The notes: generated by a model not told the origin, from the sequence alone. 64,000 nt of DNA from Actinoallomurus sp040655075 (GCF_040655075.1 NZ_JBFAJC010000033.1:52544-116543), one strand, 5' to 3'. Positions 53,255 through 62,047 are shown, counted from the stretch's first letter. Translations and numbers: made by a program.

Positions 53255-53690
53255 ATGCAGAGAAGAAGGAACGCGCTGGGAATCGTCGTCGCGGCATTTG
53301 CGATTGTGGTGGCACCCATGCCCAGATGCGCAGACGTACAGCCCGACGGGCGGGATCCTGTATCAGCTCGGAAATGAGCCGTGCCTGAAAGGGCGAGGCA
53401 ACTGTGCGATCTACCCGAAATCGGCGCAGCTGCCGAGCGGACGTCTGGTCGCGTCGTTCGAGAAGGCCACCGTCGTGCCAGAGACGGGAAGCGCCGACAG
53501 AGAGACTCTCCCGAGCTACAAGAGCGACGACCGTGGAACGACATGGCAGCCGCTGTCAGAGGTCAAGGCTCCGGCGTACCTCTCCCGCGATCCCTGGTAC
53601 GCGAAGTACACGAGCAACTGGACGAACCCATATCTCTATGTGCTTCCGCAGAACGTCGGGAAGCTGAAAGTGCTGCAGGTGCGTTCGAGA
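53255..53690 (+). pseudogene. Sialidase-like (BNR/Asp-box) gene, frameshifted and truncated
   Basis: An ATG at 53255 behind AAAAGGAGG opens a signal peptide (RRNALGIVVAAFAIVVAP) but hits a stop at 53377. In the next frame, from about 53330, the coding sense continues: TYSPTGGILYQLGNEPCLKG, LPSGRLVASFEKATVVPETG, and SDDRGTTWQPL, an Asp-box of sialidase-type beta-propellers, then WTNPYLYVLPQNVG. The text degenerates near 53690, where it meets the kinase gene end. So it has one frameshift and has lost at least half of a propeller. Placed after the GH42 gene, it was probably once part of the same sugar-use cluster. Confidence 0.7.
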
Positions 53691-53735
53691 GCGGAGTCAG
53701 CAGCGTCTCTAGGCGTCGGCGTCCGCCCAGCGGGC

Positions 53736-55862
53736 TCAATCGAGATGGAAGGCGAGCAGGGTGGTGCCGTACAACGCGGTGAGCGTCTGGCCACGGGTGT
53801 CGAAGACCCACCGGGTGTTCGGGTCGGGCGCGTTCACCGGGTGGTTCCAGATGAGCTTGCCGGTCTCGGCGGCCCAGCCGTACAGCCCGGCTCCGGTCCG
53901 ACCGGACACGCCCGTGCAGATCAGGCCGCCCGCCGCGATCAGCGAGGCGGTACGGGCCGCCGGCGTGTTGACCGACCAGCGCCGCTTGCCGGTACGGGCG
54001 TCCAGCGCCACGAGCTGCGGGTTGTCCAGGATGTAGGCGTGCTCCCCGTTGACCAGGAAGCTGCGCTGCTGGCCACCGGGCGAGGCCGGGGTGTACTTCC
54101 AGAGCTGCCGTCCGTCGCGCACGTCCAGGGCGTAGATCGTGGGCCCTCTGGTGTAGGCGATCCCGCCCGCCACGGTGACGTCGAGTGACAGTTCGTCGTC
54201 CCGGGTGGGGTCGCCCGCGTCGGGCAGGTCGGTGGTCCAGACCCGCAGCCCGGTATCCGGCGACACGGCCTCCAGCGTGGTGCGCGCCGGGTTGCAGAAG
54301 AGCAGGTCGCTCGGGCCGGACGCCACCGCGTCGCGCACGCTCTTTTCGACCCATCGGTCCTGGCCCGTCAGCAGATCGAGCCCGAACATCTTGAAGTCGT
54401 AGTTCTCGGCGATCCGGTCGGCGATGAGGGTACGGCCGATGATGCCGCTCACGGAGAGGTACGGGTTTCCCGAGCCCGGCCACTGGCGGAGCCACACTTG
54501 CCGCCCGGTGCGGGGGTCGATACCGGTCATCGTGGTCTTCGAGTCGGTGAGCACCACGAGGTCGGTTGACTGAGCCCCGATCAGCAGACCGGTCAGCGTG
54601 GGCGGAGGCTGATAGCTCCAGCGGGTCGCGTGCGAATAGGGGTCACAGGCGATCAGCGGGCCGCTGGAACCGCCCAGGGCGTAGATGCCGGTGGGGAGTA
54701 CGTCGGCTTCTTCGTAGTCGGCGGACCAGAGCTGCCGTCCGGTGGCCGCGTCGAAGCCGCGGCACTTGGACGTCCGGTCGGCGGTGACGATGGCGCGCGC
54801 GGTCGCGTACAGGGCGACATCCTCGCCGCTGGTCGTGGCCCGCCACAGGAAGCGCGGCGGCTTCTGTCTCCTGTCGCCGCTGTCCAGCGCCGCCGCGGTG
54901 CCACCGCCCATGACCGCCAGGCCCGCCACGGCCGCACCGCCGATCAGCAGCCGGCGCCGGGTGCGGGCCCGGGCGACGGTGCGCAGATCCATCACCAGCG
55001 TGTCCTCGCGCTGCTGCAACTCCTCGCCCAGCGCGTCTGGCAGCCAGCCAGGCGCGACCGGCTGCGCGGCCAGCAGCCGCGGCAGCAGATGCGCGGGTGG
55101 CCGGTGCTCGGGGTCGGTGCTCAGGCAGGCCGCCACCATCTTCAGCAGGGACTCGGGGACGCCGTCCAGGTCGGGCGGCTCGTGCAGGGTCCGGTGGATG
55201 ATCGTGCGCACCGCGTCCACGCCGTACGGCGGGCGGCCGGTCGCTGCGTAGGCCAGCACCGCACCGAAGGCGAACACGTCGCCGGCCGGAGCGAGGTGGG
55301 TGCCGCGGATCTGCTCGGGGGACATGTAGCCCGGCGAGCCGAGCAGCTCGCCTCTGGCGGTGAGCGCGGGGCCGTCCACGGCCTTGCTGATCCCGAAGTC
55401 GATGACCCGTGGCCCGTCCTTGGCCAGCAGGATGTTGCCCGGCTTGAGGTCGCGGTGCAGCAGCCCGGCCTGGTGGATGGCGATCAGCGCCTCCCCCAGC
55501 CCCGCACCAAGCGTGCGCAGCACCGGTTCGGGCATCGGCCCGTACCGCTTGACCGTCTCCTGCAGATTGAGCCCGTTGACGTACGCGGTCGCCAGCCAGG
55601 GGACCGGCCCGTCCGGATCGGCGTCCACCACCGGGCTGGTGAACGCGCCGCTCACCTTGCGGGCCGCCTCGGCCTCAGCCCGGAACCGGGCGCGGAATCG
55701 CGGGTCCCCGGCGAGTTCGGGCCGTACGACCTTGATGGCCACCGCCCGCCCACCTGGGGACGCGCCCAGATAGACCAGGCCCATGCCGCCCTCGCCCAGC
55801 CGGCGCAGCAGCCGATAGCGCCCGATGTGGTGCGGATCGGACGGCTCCAGCGCGGCCGTCAT
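53736..55862 (-). CDS. Ser/Thr protein kinase with PQQ-type beta-propeller (second of pair)
   Basis: 708 residues from the ATG at 55862, fixed by the ATGA overlap with the upstream kinase. The kinase domain covers about 15-275: GEGGMGLVYLG (P-loop), VAIKVV (Lys), LLHRDLKPGNILL (catalytic loop) and VIDFGISKA (DFG). A single membrane helix lies near 325-345 (LIGGAAVAGLAVMGGGTAAA). The rest is an outward-facing propeller with repeated motifs such as DAATGRQLW, DPRTGRQVWLR, DARTGKRRW and AAETGKLIWNH, typical of PQQ-like repeats. It may sense an extracellular or wall ligand. Confidence 0.9.
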   Translation of the reverse strand: MTAALEPSDPHHIGRYRLLRRLGEGGMGLVYLGASPGGRAVAIKVVRPELAGDPRFRARFRAEAEAARKVSGAFTSPVVDADPDGPVPWLATAYVNGLNLQETVKRYGPMPEPVLRTLGAGLGEALIAIHQAGLLHRDLKPGNILLAKDGPRVIDFGISKAVDGPALTARGELLGSPGYMSPEQIRGTHLAPAGDVFAFGAVLAYAATGRPPYGVDAVRTIIHRTLHEPPDLDGVPESLLKMVAACLSTDPEHRPPAHLLPRLLAAQPVAPGWLPDALGEELQQREDTLVMDLRTVARARTRRRLLIGGAAVAGLAVMGGGTAAALDSGDRRQKPPRFLWRATTSGEDVALYATARAIVTADRTSKCRGFDAATGRQLWSADYEEADVLPTGIYALGGSSGPLIACDPYSHATRWSYQPPPTLTGLLIGAQSTDLVVLTDSKTTMTGIDPRTGRQVWLRQWPGSGNPYLSVSGIIGRTLIADRIAENYDFKMFGLDLLTGQDRWVEKSVRDAVASGPSDLLFCNPARTTLEAVSPDTGLRVWTTDLPDAGDPTRDDELSLDVTVAGGIAYTRGPTIYALDVRDGRQLWKYTPASPGGQQRSFLVNGEHAYILDNPQLVALDARTGKRRWSVNTPAARTASLIAAGGLICTGVSGRTGAGLYGWAAETGKLIWNHPVNAPDPNTRWVFDTRGQTLTALYGTTLLAFHLD

Positions 55863-57940
55863 CCGCCCGCCCGGAAGCAGTAGGCCCGTCTCTGGTCGGT
55901 GGCGAACACCGACGAGCCGGCCACCTTGACCGCCCAGTCCTCGGTGCTGGTCGCGGGCCCCCAATGTGTCCAGAGCAGACGGCCGTCGGTCCGGGCGGTG
56001 AAGAAGCCCTGGGGGTAGCCGGAATAGCCGCCGAAGGCCGCGGCGATGAGGCCGTCGGCCACCGCGACATGCCCGGTGCTGGCCAATGGTTCCGGGCCGT
56101 ACAGCGTCCATTTCGGTTTGCCGGTGGCCTGGTCGTACGCGCGCAGGTCGGTGCCCTTGTATATGACGTCGGTGCCCGAGAGGAAGACCGTGTCATAGGC
56201 CAGGTCGACGTTCGGGTCGGTGGGCTGCGACCACAGGGCCTTCCCGCTCGTGGCGTCGACCGCCTGGAGGGCGCCGCCGAAGTTGCCGAAGACCCGGCCG
56301 CCGCCGGCCGTGATGTCGAAGGTGTCCCAGTCCCGGCCGCCGAGGTCCTTGGGCCAGGTGTAGGTCCAGCGTTTGCGGCCGGTCGCCGGGTCCAGGGCGA
56401 CGAGCGCGGGCTTGTCGTTGATATATACGGTTGTCTGGTCGACCGCGCCGGTGGGGTCGACGTCGCCGGCGGAGTAGTGCCACAGGGTCCGGCCGCTGGT
56501 CAGATCCACGGCGATGACCGGCCCTCTGGTCAGCTTGGGGCCCATCGTCTTCAGGACGACCGTGTTGCCGATGACGCCGTAAATATCGCCGGGCGTGATC
56601 TTATCGGTGTTCGTGTGGAAGGTCGTGGTATGACCGGTCGTCGCATCGATCACATTGAGAAGCTGGTCATGGCCGCCGGTCACGAGGAATCTCGAATCAT
56701 GGACGCTGTCCCAGGTGCCCAGCGGGATGTCATGGGTCCAGAGCTGCCGTCCCGTCTGTGCGTCCAGCCCCCAGATGCCCTCCGTGCCCCCGAAGAGCAC
56801 GACATCGCCGGTGACGAGCAGGTATGCCTCGTCGGTGAGCGCGGTCGGCGGGGTGAAGGTCCACGCGGGCGGCGGCGCGGTGGCCAGGGCGGTGCCGCGC
56901 GGGGCGGGCCTGGCGGACTTCTCCGGGGTACGGGTCAGCGCCCACGCCGCCGTGCCTCCGCCGACCCCGGCCACCGCCACCGCGCCGATCGCGGTCAGCC
57001 CGAGAACGCGCCGCCGCGGAACCCCGACCTGGGGCAGCGGCGGGGGAACGGCGATCGGCCCGGACGCCACCTGATGCGCCTCGGTCTCCTTGGCCGTCAC
57101 CGCCTCGCGCAGCGCGGGCGACAGCAGCGCCTGCGGATCGGCGGGAGCCAGCTTCGCGAGCACGTCCTCCAGCCGAGGACGCCGCGCCGGTTCTTTGGCC
57201 AGGCAGGCCGCGAGCAACGCATGGAGCGACCCGGGCACCCCGTGCAGCTCCGGTTCGCCGTACATCAGCTCGTAGAGAAGGGCCGCCTCGTCCCGTTCGC
57301 CGAACGGCTTGCGCCCGGTGGCCGCGTGGACGAGGACGCCGCCCAGCGAGAACACGTCGGCCGCGGGGCCGACGTCCTTGCTGCCCGCGATCTGTTCCGG
57401 CGCCATGTAGGCCAGCGTGCCGAGCATTCCGCCGGTGCCGGTGAGCTGGGTGGCGTCCCCGGCCTTGGCCACCCCGAAGTCAATGATCTTCGGTCCGTCC
57501 TCGGCCAGCAGGATGTTGCCCGGTTTGAGATCCCGATGAACCAGACCGGCCGCGTGGATGGCCTGCAGCGCCTCGGCCAGGCCCGCGCCCAGTGCCCGTA
57601 CCGCAGGCTCGGGCAGCGGGCCGATCGCCGTGACCGCTTCGTCCAGCGTGGGCGCCGGGATGTAGGCCGCGGTGAACCACGGTTGCAACGCATCGGCGTC
57701 GGCGGCCTGGATCGGCGCGGTGTAGAGGCCGCTGACCCGGCTCGCGGCGGTGATCTCCCGGCGGAACCGCGCGCGAAATTCCGGGTCCGCGGCATACTCG
57801 CGTTTGATGAGCTTGAGGGCGGTCAGCCTGGCCCCGGGCGAGCGAGCGAGGAAGACGGTGCCCATTCCGCCCTCGCCCAGCCGGGCGATGAGCTGATACG
57901 GACCGACACTCGCGGGGTCTCCTTGTTGCAGGGACCGCAC
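55859..57940 (-). CDS. Ser/Thr protein kinase with PQQ-type beta-propeller (first of pair)
   Basis: 693 residues with a GTG start after GGGCGGAGG. The kinase domain has GEGGMGTVFLARS, LTALKLIKRE, LVHRDLKPGNILL, IIDFGVAKA and a GTLAYMAPEQI activation segment. A membrane helix lies near 315-335 (LTAIGAVAVAGVGGGTAAWA). The extracytoplasmic propeller has DAQTGRQLWTHD, DLTSGRTLWHY, DPATGRKRWTY, DATSGKALW and DQATGKPKWT. It is a paralogue of the downstream kinase and overlaps it by 4 bases; the pair arose by tandem duplication. Confidence 0.9.
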   Translation of the reverse strand: MRSLQQGDPASVGPYQLIARLGEGGMGTVFLARSPGARLTALKLIKREYAADPEFRARFRREITAASRVSGLYTAPIQAADADALQPWFTAAYIPAPTLDEAVTAIGPLPEPAVRALGAGLAEALQAIHAAGLVHRDLKPGNILLAEDGPKIIDFGVAKAGDATQLTGTGGMLGTLAYMAPEQIAGSKDVGPAADVFSLGGVLVHAATGRKPFGERDEAALLYELMYGEPELHGVPGSLHALLAACLAKEPARRPRLEDVLAKLAPADPQALLSPALREAVTAKETEAHQVASGPIAVPPPLPQVGVPRRRVLGLTAIGAVAVAGVGGGTAAWALTRTPEKSARPAPRGTALATAPPPAWTFTPPTALTDEAYLLVTGDVVLFGGTEGIWGLDAQTGRQLWTHDIPLGTWDSVHDSRFLVTGGHDQLLNVIDATTGHTTTFHTNTDKITPGDIYGVIGNTVVLKTMGPKLTRGPVIAVDLTSGRTLWHYSAGDVDPTGAVDQTTVYINDKPALVALDPATGRKRWTYTWPKDLGGRDWDTFDITAGGGRVFGNFGGALQAVDATSGKALWSQPTDPNVDLAYDTVFLSGTDVIYKGTDLRAYDQATGKPKWTLYGPEPLASTGHVAVADGLIAAAFGGYSGYPQGFFTARTDGRLLWTHWGPATSTEDWAVKVAGSSVFATDQRRAYCFRAGG

Positions 57941-58029
57941 ACCGACCTCCGCCCGAAAGAACGTTCGTGTTCTTTTACTCTAGCCTCGCGCGCTCAGGAG
58001 GCGGGGGTCGGTTCGGGGGTTGAGACGCG

Positions 58030-58098
58030 AAAGTGCCTTCTGTGCTGGAACGATGGGACTTGCTGAGGGTCCTGATCGTCCAGAAGAAGGCGCTTTCA
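58030..58098. mobile_element. 69-bp imperfect palindrome, likely insertion-sequence remnant
   Basis: GAAAGTGCCTTCT (58030-58042) and AGAAGGCGCTTTC (58086-58098) are terminal inverted repeats with one mismatch. Inner pieces CTGGAACGAT and ATCGTCCAG also pair. This looks like two insertion-sequence ends joined with nearly all of the middle lost (a MITE-like form). It lies 90 bases upstream of the kinase pair, in a gene-free stretch 57941-58487. Confidence 0.5.
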
Positions 58099-58153
58099 AA
58101 TTGACGGCCACCGTATCCCGCTCGAATATTCTGTTACGTGGTCTGAGCTGCGG

Positions 58154-58231
58154 CTATGCGGCGCGGTGATACTCGCTGATCATGCCTGTGACGACGCGTT
58201 TTCGGCGGACTGATCGCAGGTCCGCCACGTC
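58154..58231 (-). pseudogene. Transposase/integrase C-terminal fragment
   Basis: About 25 residues: RDVADLRSVRRKRVVTGMIS, then EYHRAA and a stop. The ending (LxRVRRxxVLGGLIxEYxxAA) is common at the C-terminus of actinomycete IS481/IS3-like integrases. Nothing of the DDE domain remains. It supports insertion-sequence decay here. Confidence 0.4.
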
Positions 58232-58410
58232 GCGAGCGGGCGGCGTTTCGATGCCACTGGCCTCCACCGACCTGCTGTTCGCGCTACCACTGATCACCTG
58301 GCGCCGCGGACAGCGCCTGATACATAGGGAAGTCGCCTTGGCCCTTCCCGCGTATGGGGCATCGTTTACGCGGGTCGCCGCAAGCATGGAAGGCTTTTAC
58401 CGGTTCGGCC

Positions 58411-58434
58411 GTTGGCGATCACTTCGCCGGGTAG
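58411..58434 (+). promoter_or_regulatory. Possible sigma-B-like promoter
   Basis: GTTG (58411-58414), 14 bases, GGGTAG (58429-58434), which approximates the GTTT-N14-GGGTAT stress promoters of actinomycetes. It lies 54 bases before the GTG of the ferritin-like gene. The match is short. Confidence 0.3.
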
Positions 58435-58487
58435 GCGTTTTGGTGAGGCCGCAGCGTCCACTCTCATCCGATGAGGAGGTCTTCCCA

Positions 58488-59444
58488 GTGATCCCCTTCA
58501 CGAGAAGAGCGCTGATGACCGGCGCGTTCACCATCGCTTTCAGCACTCCGGTAAGCGCGGCGCTCGTCGCACCGGCTCTGGCGGCGGGACCTCCCACCGC
58601 GCCCTCAGCGCAGGTCCCGAACCCGCAGACCCGCGCCGACCTGGACCAGTCCATGAAGGGTGAGGCGTTCGCCAACGCCTCCTACCGGCTGTACGCCGAC
58701 CAGGCCCGGCGAGAAGGACTGCCATCGGTGGCCCGCCTGTTCGACCGTACGGCCAATGTCGAACTGAACGAGCACTTCAAAGAAGAGGCCGCACTCAGCG
58801 GCCTGGTGGGCAGCGACAGCAGCAATCTGCGTGCCGCCGAGGCCGGCGAGACCTATGAGTCCCAAACGACGTATCCCGGGTTCGCCCAGCAGGCCAAAAC
58901 CGACGGGGACGGCAACGCGGCGACCACCTTCTCCGAAATCGCCGACGACGAAGGCGTCCACGCCAAAGCGTTCGGCACCGCGCTGCGGGTGACGGAGTCC
59001 GGGCAGGGCAGCGTTCCGGCACCGCCGAAGGTCGACCCGGTGCAGGTCCCCGCCGGACCGGCGATGGTGCACGCCCAGCGCACCAAGACCAACCTCGACA
59101 CCGCCATGCATGGCGAGGCCCTCGCCCATGCCAAGTACCGGCTGTTCGCCGAGCACGCCAAGAACCCGGCCGTGGCGCGGCTGTTCCGCGGCAACGCCGA
59201 CGTCGAACGCCGCGAGCACTTCGCCGACCAGGCCAAACTCGCCGGGCTCGTCGGAACGACGCGCACCAACCTGTCCACGGCCATCAGCGGCGAACAGTAC
59301 GAGTCCCGCACCATGTACCCGACCTTCGCCAAGCGCGCCAAGGCGACGGGCGACAGCGAAGCGGCGACACGCTTCTCCCACAACGCCGAAGACGAATCCG
59401 GTCACGCCCGTGCCTTCCAGCAGGCCCTGAACCGGCTGCCGTAG
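58488..59444 (+). CDS. Exported protein with two ferritin-like (rubrerythrin-type) domains
   Basis: 318 residues from the GTG at 58488 with GAGGAGGT upstream. The N-terminus (FTRRALMTGAFTIAFSTPVS ... APALAAG) is a signal with a twin Arg, possibly Tat-type. Two homologous four-helix domains follow. Domain 1 has KGEAFANASYRLYADQA, NVELNEHFKEEA and ADDEGVHAKAF; domain 2 has HGEALAHAKYRLFAEHA, NADVERREHFADQA and AEDESGHARAF. In each, Glu, ExxH and ExxH residues fit a diiron site. It probably handles iron or peroxide outside the membrane. Confidence 0.85.
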   Translation: MIPFTRRALMTGAFTIAFSTPVSAALVAPALAAGPPTAPSAQVPNPQTRADLDQSMKGEAFANASYRLYADQARREGLPSVARLFDRTANVELNEHFKEEAALSGLVGSDSSNLRAAEAGETYESQTTYPGFAQQAKTDGDGNAATTFSEIADDEGVHAKAFGTALRVTESGQGSVPAPPKVDPVQVPAGPAMVHAQRTKTNLDTAMHGEALAHAKYRLFAEHAKNPAVARLFRGNADVERREHFADQAKLAGLVGTTRTNLSTAISGEQYESRTMYPTFAKRAKATGDSEAATRFSHNAEDESGHARAFQQALNRLP

Positions 59445-59537
59445 CCACCCACACGGCCTCGGCGAGCCCGTCATCGGCAACGCCGGGCTTGGCTTGCTTG
59501 TTGCCGCCTGTTGAAGCCGCTGGGGTAGGAGACGGAC

Positions 59538-60017
59538 ATGGTCTTCGGCCTGCCGATGCATCCGCTGGTCGCCCACGCTGTGGTGGTCTGCGTGCCGCTG
59601 GCGGCGCTCGGCGCGATCCTCATGGCATTCTGGCCCGCCGCAGCGCGTCGCCTCTGGCCGGCGGTCCTGTTCGTCGCGACCATCGGGCTGATCGCGGTGC
59701 CGCTGACGACCCAAAGCGGCGAGTCCCTCGAAGAACGCGTTGGGGAGAGGGAACTCGTCGAGGCCCATGCCAAGCAGGGCGAGCAGGTGCTGCCGTTCGT
59801 CATCGTGCTATGGCTGTCAGTCGCAGGCATTTTCCTCTTGGTCTATCTCATCCGGCGGATGTCACGATCGCCGGATAGAGCAGTCGGGTCCAGACCACGG
59901 TGGCGACCCATCGCGACGGTCGTCCTTGCCGTCATGGCGCTGGTGGGCGGAGTCGGAGGCGTAGTCGAGGTCGTGCTCGCCGGCCACAGCGGAGCAAAGG
60001 CCGTCTGGACGAAGTGA
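59538..60017 (+). CDS. DUF2231-type membrane protein
   Basis: 159 residues with four membrane helices. The opening FGLPMHPLVAHAVVVCVPLA has the GLPxHPLxVH mark of DUF2231. Helix 2 (AVLFVATIGLIAVPLT) leads to the charged stretch SGESLEERVGERELVEAHAK, also characteristic of the family; it and two further helices (LPFVIVLWLSVAGIFLLVYL; TVVLAVMALVGGVGGVVEVV) complete it. Conserved His residues may bind a haem or metal. It lies between the ferritin-like and Rieske genes, so a redox role is suggested. Confidence 0.85.
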   Translation: MVFGLPMHPLVAHAVVVCVPLAALGAILMAFWPAAARRLWPAVLFVATIGLIAVPLTTQSGESLEERVGERELVEAHAKQGEQVLPFVIVLWLSVAGIFLLVYLIRRMSRSPDRAVGSRPRWRPIATVVLAVMALVGGVGGVVEVVLAGHSGAKAVWTK

Positions 60018-60136
60018 CTCTTTCTTTGTACGTCGTCAACCGGGTCCGAGCGGTGGCCGCGTGGTCCTCACGGCGCTCAGGCTGGTGTCCTTACGGGGCT
60101 CGTTGCCGTTGATCTGGAAGGTGAGCACGACGGGCA

Positions 60137-60796
60137 TCAGGCGGATGAGACGTACACCTCAACGGCGCCGCTCGCCTCTCGCACGGCCAGCCGGGGCAGG
60201 GCCCGAGGTGGTTTCGGAAGCCGGTGATACAGGACGGTACCGTCGAACGCGAAGAGTGCCTGATGGCATGGGCAGCGCAGCCGCGTGCCGCCCTCCAGGT
60301 GCAGGAGGCAGCCCTGATGGGTGCACACGCCTGAGATCGCCCGGAGCCGGCCGCCGTGGCGGGTCACGAAGCCGACGACGCTGCCGATATCGAAGGGGCG
60401 CACCGTGCCCTCCGGCAGGTCGGCCGTTGCCGCCACGGTCCGCCATCTGCCGTTGAAGGGCATCAACGTTCCCCCGCCTCGCGGTGTCGTGCCGCTGGTG
60501 AGCGCGTGATCGATCGATGCTCCCGCCGCGGCTCCGGTGGCGGCGAGCGCGCCTCCCAGGACCAGCCGGCGCCTGACCGGCATCGGTGTCGGCGCGGTTT
60601 CCGGCTGTGCCAGGCGACGGTGCAGGTCGGCGACGAACTCCTCGCGCGGTGCATCCGATCCCGGACGCGCGGCGCGCAACTCGATGGCGAGGCGAAGCGC
60701 GTCGGAGTCCGCCTCCTCGACCGGGAAGGAACGCGGGCGGCGGCCCTTGAGCAGATCCTCGACGTAACGTCGCAAGCCTTTCACGGCCACCCCCAT
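60137..60796 (-). CDS. Rieske [2Fe-2S] ferredoxin-like protein with membrane anchor
   Basis: About 219 residues. The N-terminal ~75 are cytoplasmic and charged; one hydrophobic segment follows (RRRLVLGGALAATGAAAG). The Rieske domain (about 115-210) has both ligand boxes, GVCTHQGCLLHL and CPCHQALFAFDG (C-x-H-x-x-C here reads CTHQGC and CPCH). The start is uncertain: the ATG at 60796 is flush against GAAGG, so GTG codons at 60790 or 60784 are possible. It resembles small electron carriers of actinomycetes. It converges on the DUF2231 gene. Confidence 0.88.
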   Translation of the reverse strand: MGVAVKGLRRYVEDLLKGRRPRSFPVEEADSDALRLAIELRAARPGSDAPREEFVADLHRRLAQPETAPTPMPVRRRLVLGGALAATGAAAGASIDHALTSGTTPRGGGTLMPFNGRWRTVAATADLPEGTVRPFDIGSVVGFVTRHGGRLRAISGVCTHQGCLLHLEGGTRLRCPCHQALFAFDGTVLYHRLPKPPRALPRLAVREASGAVEVYVSSA

Positions 60797-60967
60797 CCTT
60801 CGGCCCGGAGAGTCTTCCTGGAGGTCACCAGGTATGCCGGACCCCGCCCAAGTGTGGTGTCGCCGCCGGCGGAGCACGGGAAGGAAAGCCTCAATGGCGA
60901 ATTCCTCCCGCATCCAACCGGTTTCCGAGGCGACGACTCGCGCATACTGGCCTCCACCCGGACCCGC

Positions 60968-61132
60968 CTAGTGCCATCTTGGCCGTCCGGACTGTTCACG
61001 GGCGCGGTGGTGGCCGCGGTGACGGCGTGTGGACTCCCCGCCCTTTGACGCGAACACCACGAGGACAGCGGTGATGCCGCCGAACACAGCGATCACGATG
61101 AGGATCTGCAGCGGCAAAGGCATCCCCGGCAT
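60968..61132 (-). CDS. Small single-helix membrane protein, 54 residues
   Basis: Starts at the ATG at 61132 behind GAGAGGTGAG: MPGMPLPLQILIVIAVFGGI, then a basic tail rich in Arg and His (STRRHRGHHRAREQSGRPRW). One membrane helix. No family is recognised. A hairpin at 61192 lies before it. Confidence 0.55.
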   Translation of the reverse strand: MPGMPLPLQILIVIAVFGGITAVLVVFASKGGESTRRHRGHHRAREQSGRPRWH

Positions 61133-61191
61133 GACACTCACCTCTCGGTCTTGACGTGTGCCTCGACTTGCCGGACGCACCGATGGCCGAC

Positions 61192-61256
61192 GTAGAAGTA
61201 GACCCCCTCGCTGTGTGACGCCCTCGTCGTCACACAGCGCTGCGGTCTACGTCTAC
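61192..61256. terminator. Large 65-bp stem-loop
   Basis: The outer arms are GTAGAAGTAGACC and GGTCTACGTCTAC (one mismatch). The inner arms are CGCTGTGTGACG and CGTCACACAGCG (perfect, 12 bp), with a 7-base loop. It lies between two minus-strand genes, after the stop of the SHOCT gene at 61335. It is probably a terminator, or the footprint of a small palindromic element. Stretch 61133-61334 holds nothing else. Confidence 0.6.
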
Positions 61257-61334
61257 CCGACGCCAGGTGAGCAACGCCGTCTCAGGACCAGCCATGACGA
61301 GCCTTCAGAGCGGTGCTTCTCATCGTGCGTCTCG

Positions 61335-61613
61335 TCAGGTCGCGCGGGACACCGAAGGCGGGTCGACGCCCGACCGCAGCGTTTCGAGACGTTCGCGGTA
61401 CTCATCGGTGTCGATCTCGCCGCGCGCAAAGCGTTCGGCGAGCAGTTGTTCGGGCGTGATATCGGGCGGTGGGGCCACGTTCGGCTGCCTAACGTGGCCG
61501 AGGTAGCGCACGAGCGCGATGATGATGACGATCAGCAGCACCCAGAACAGCACCGTGCTGAAGGTCATGAGGCCGTAGCCCCATCCGCTCATGTGGCCGT
61601 CGTACCAGTACAT
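61335..61613 (-). CDS. SHOCT-domain membrane protein
   Basis: 92 residues. An N-terminal aromatic, Gly-rich piece (MYWYDGHMSGWGYG) precedes one helix (STVLFWVLLIVIIIALVRYL). The C-terminal SHOCT motif is TPEQLLAERFARGEIDTDEY followed by RERLETL. Such proteins are common beside redox and metal genes in actinomycetes. It is 34 bases downstream of the next minus-strand gene. Confidence 0.85.
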   Translation of the reverse strand: MYWYDGHMSGWGYGLMTFSTVLFWVLLIVIIIALVRYLGHVRQPNVAPPPDITPEQLLAERFARGEIDTDEYRERLETLRSGVDPPSVSRAT

Positions 61614-61647
61614 CGCGATCTCCTTCGTTCAGCGCCGGGCGGTAAGG

Positions 61648-61887
61648 TCAGCGCCGACCCGATGCCGGCCGCTGGTCATGCCGGTGACCAGAGGGATCGT
61701 CCTGCCTGTCCTCGCGGCCTTGTCCGTCGCGATTGGTCATGCCGCGCATCATGACGAGCATCATCAGCGGGCAGGCGAGCACGAGCAGAACGAAGAAGAT
61801 GCTGCTCAGAGGGACGCCGGCGGCCGCAAGACCGACGATGAGGACCGCAAGGGCCAGGGCGTAGATCGGAAGCTGCCGGCTGTTCAT
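61648..61887 (-). CDS. Small two-helix membrane protein (DUF2933-like)
   Basis: 79 residues from the ATG at 61887, behind GGGAGGAGC. Two helices: LPIYALALAVLIVGLAAAG and SIFFVLLVLACPLMMLVMM, then a charged tail with RGMTNRDGQG. The CPLMMLxMM region matches DUF2933-type proteins, which are often found with metal and redox genes. It is co-directional with the SHOCT gene, 34 bases apart. Confidence 0.7.
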   Translation of the reverse strand: MNSRQLPIYALALAVLIVGLAAAGVPLSSIFFVLLVLACPLMMLVMMRGMTNRDGQGREDRQDDPSGHRHDQRPASGRR

Positions 61888-62047
61888 GGCGTTGCTCCTC
61901 CCGCTGCTCACGCCTTAACACTGGCTCGCTCAGCGACACTGCTCCACTGGCCAAGGTCCTGGCCGTCCGGGCCGAAAGTCCTCCTACGTTTTGTCGGAAG
62001 TGGGTTCGCGGCCAGGCGGCCGATTGCTCCAAGACGTGGGCGCTGCG

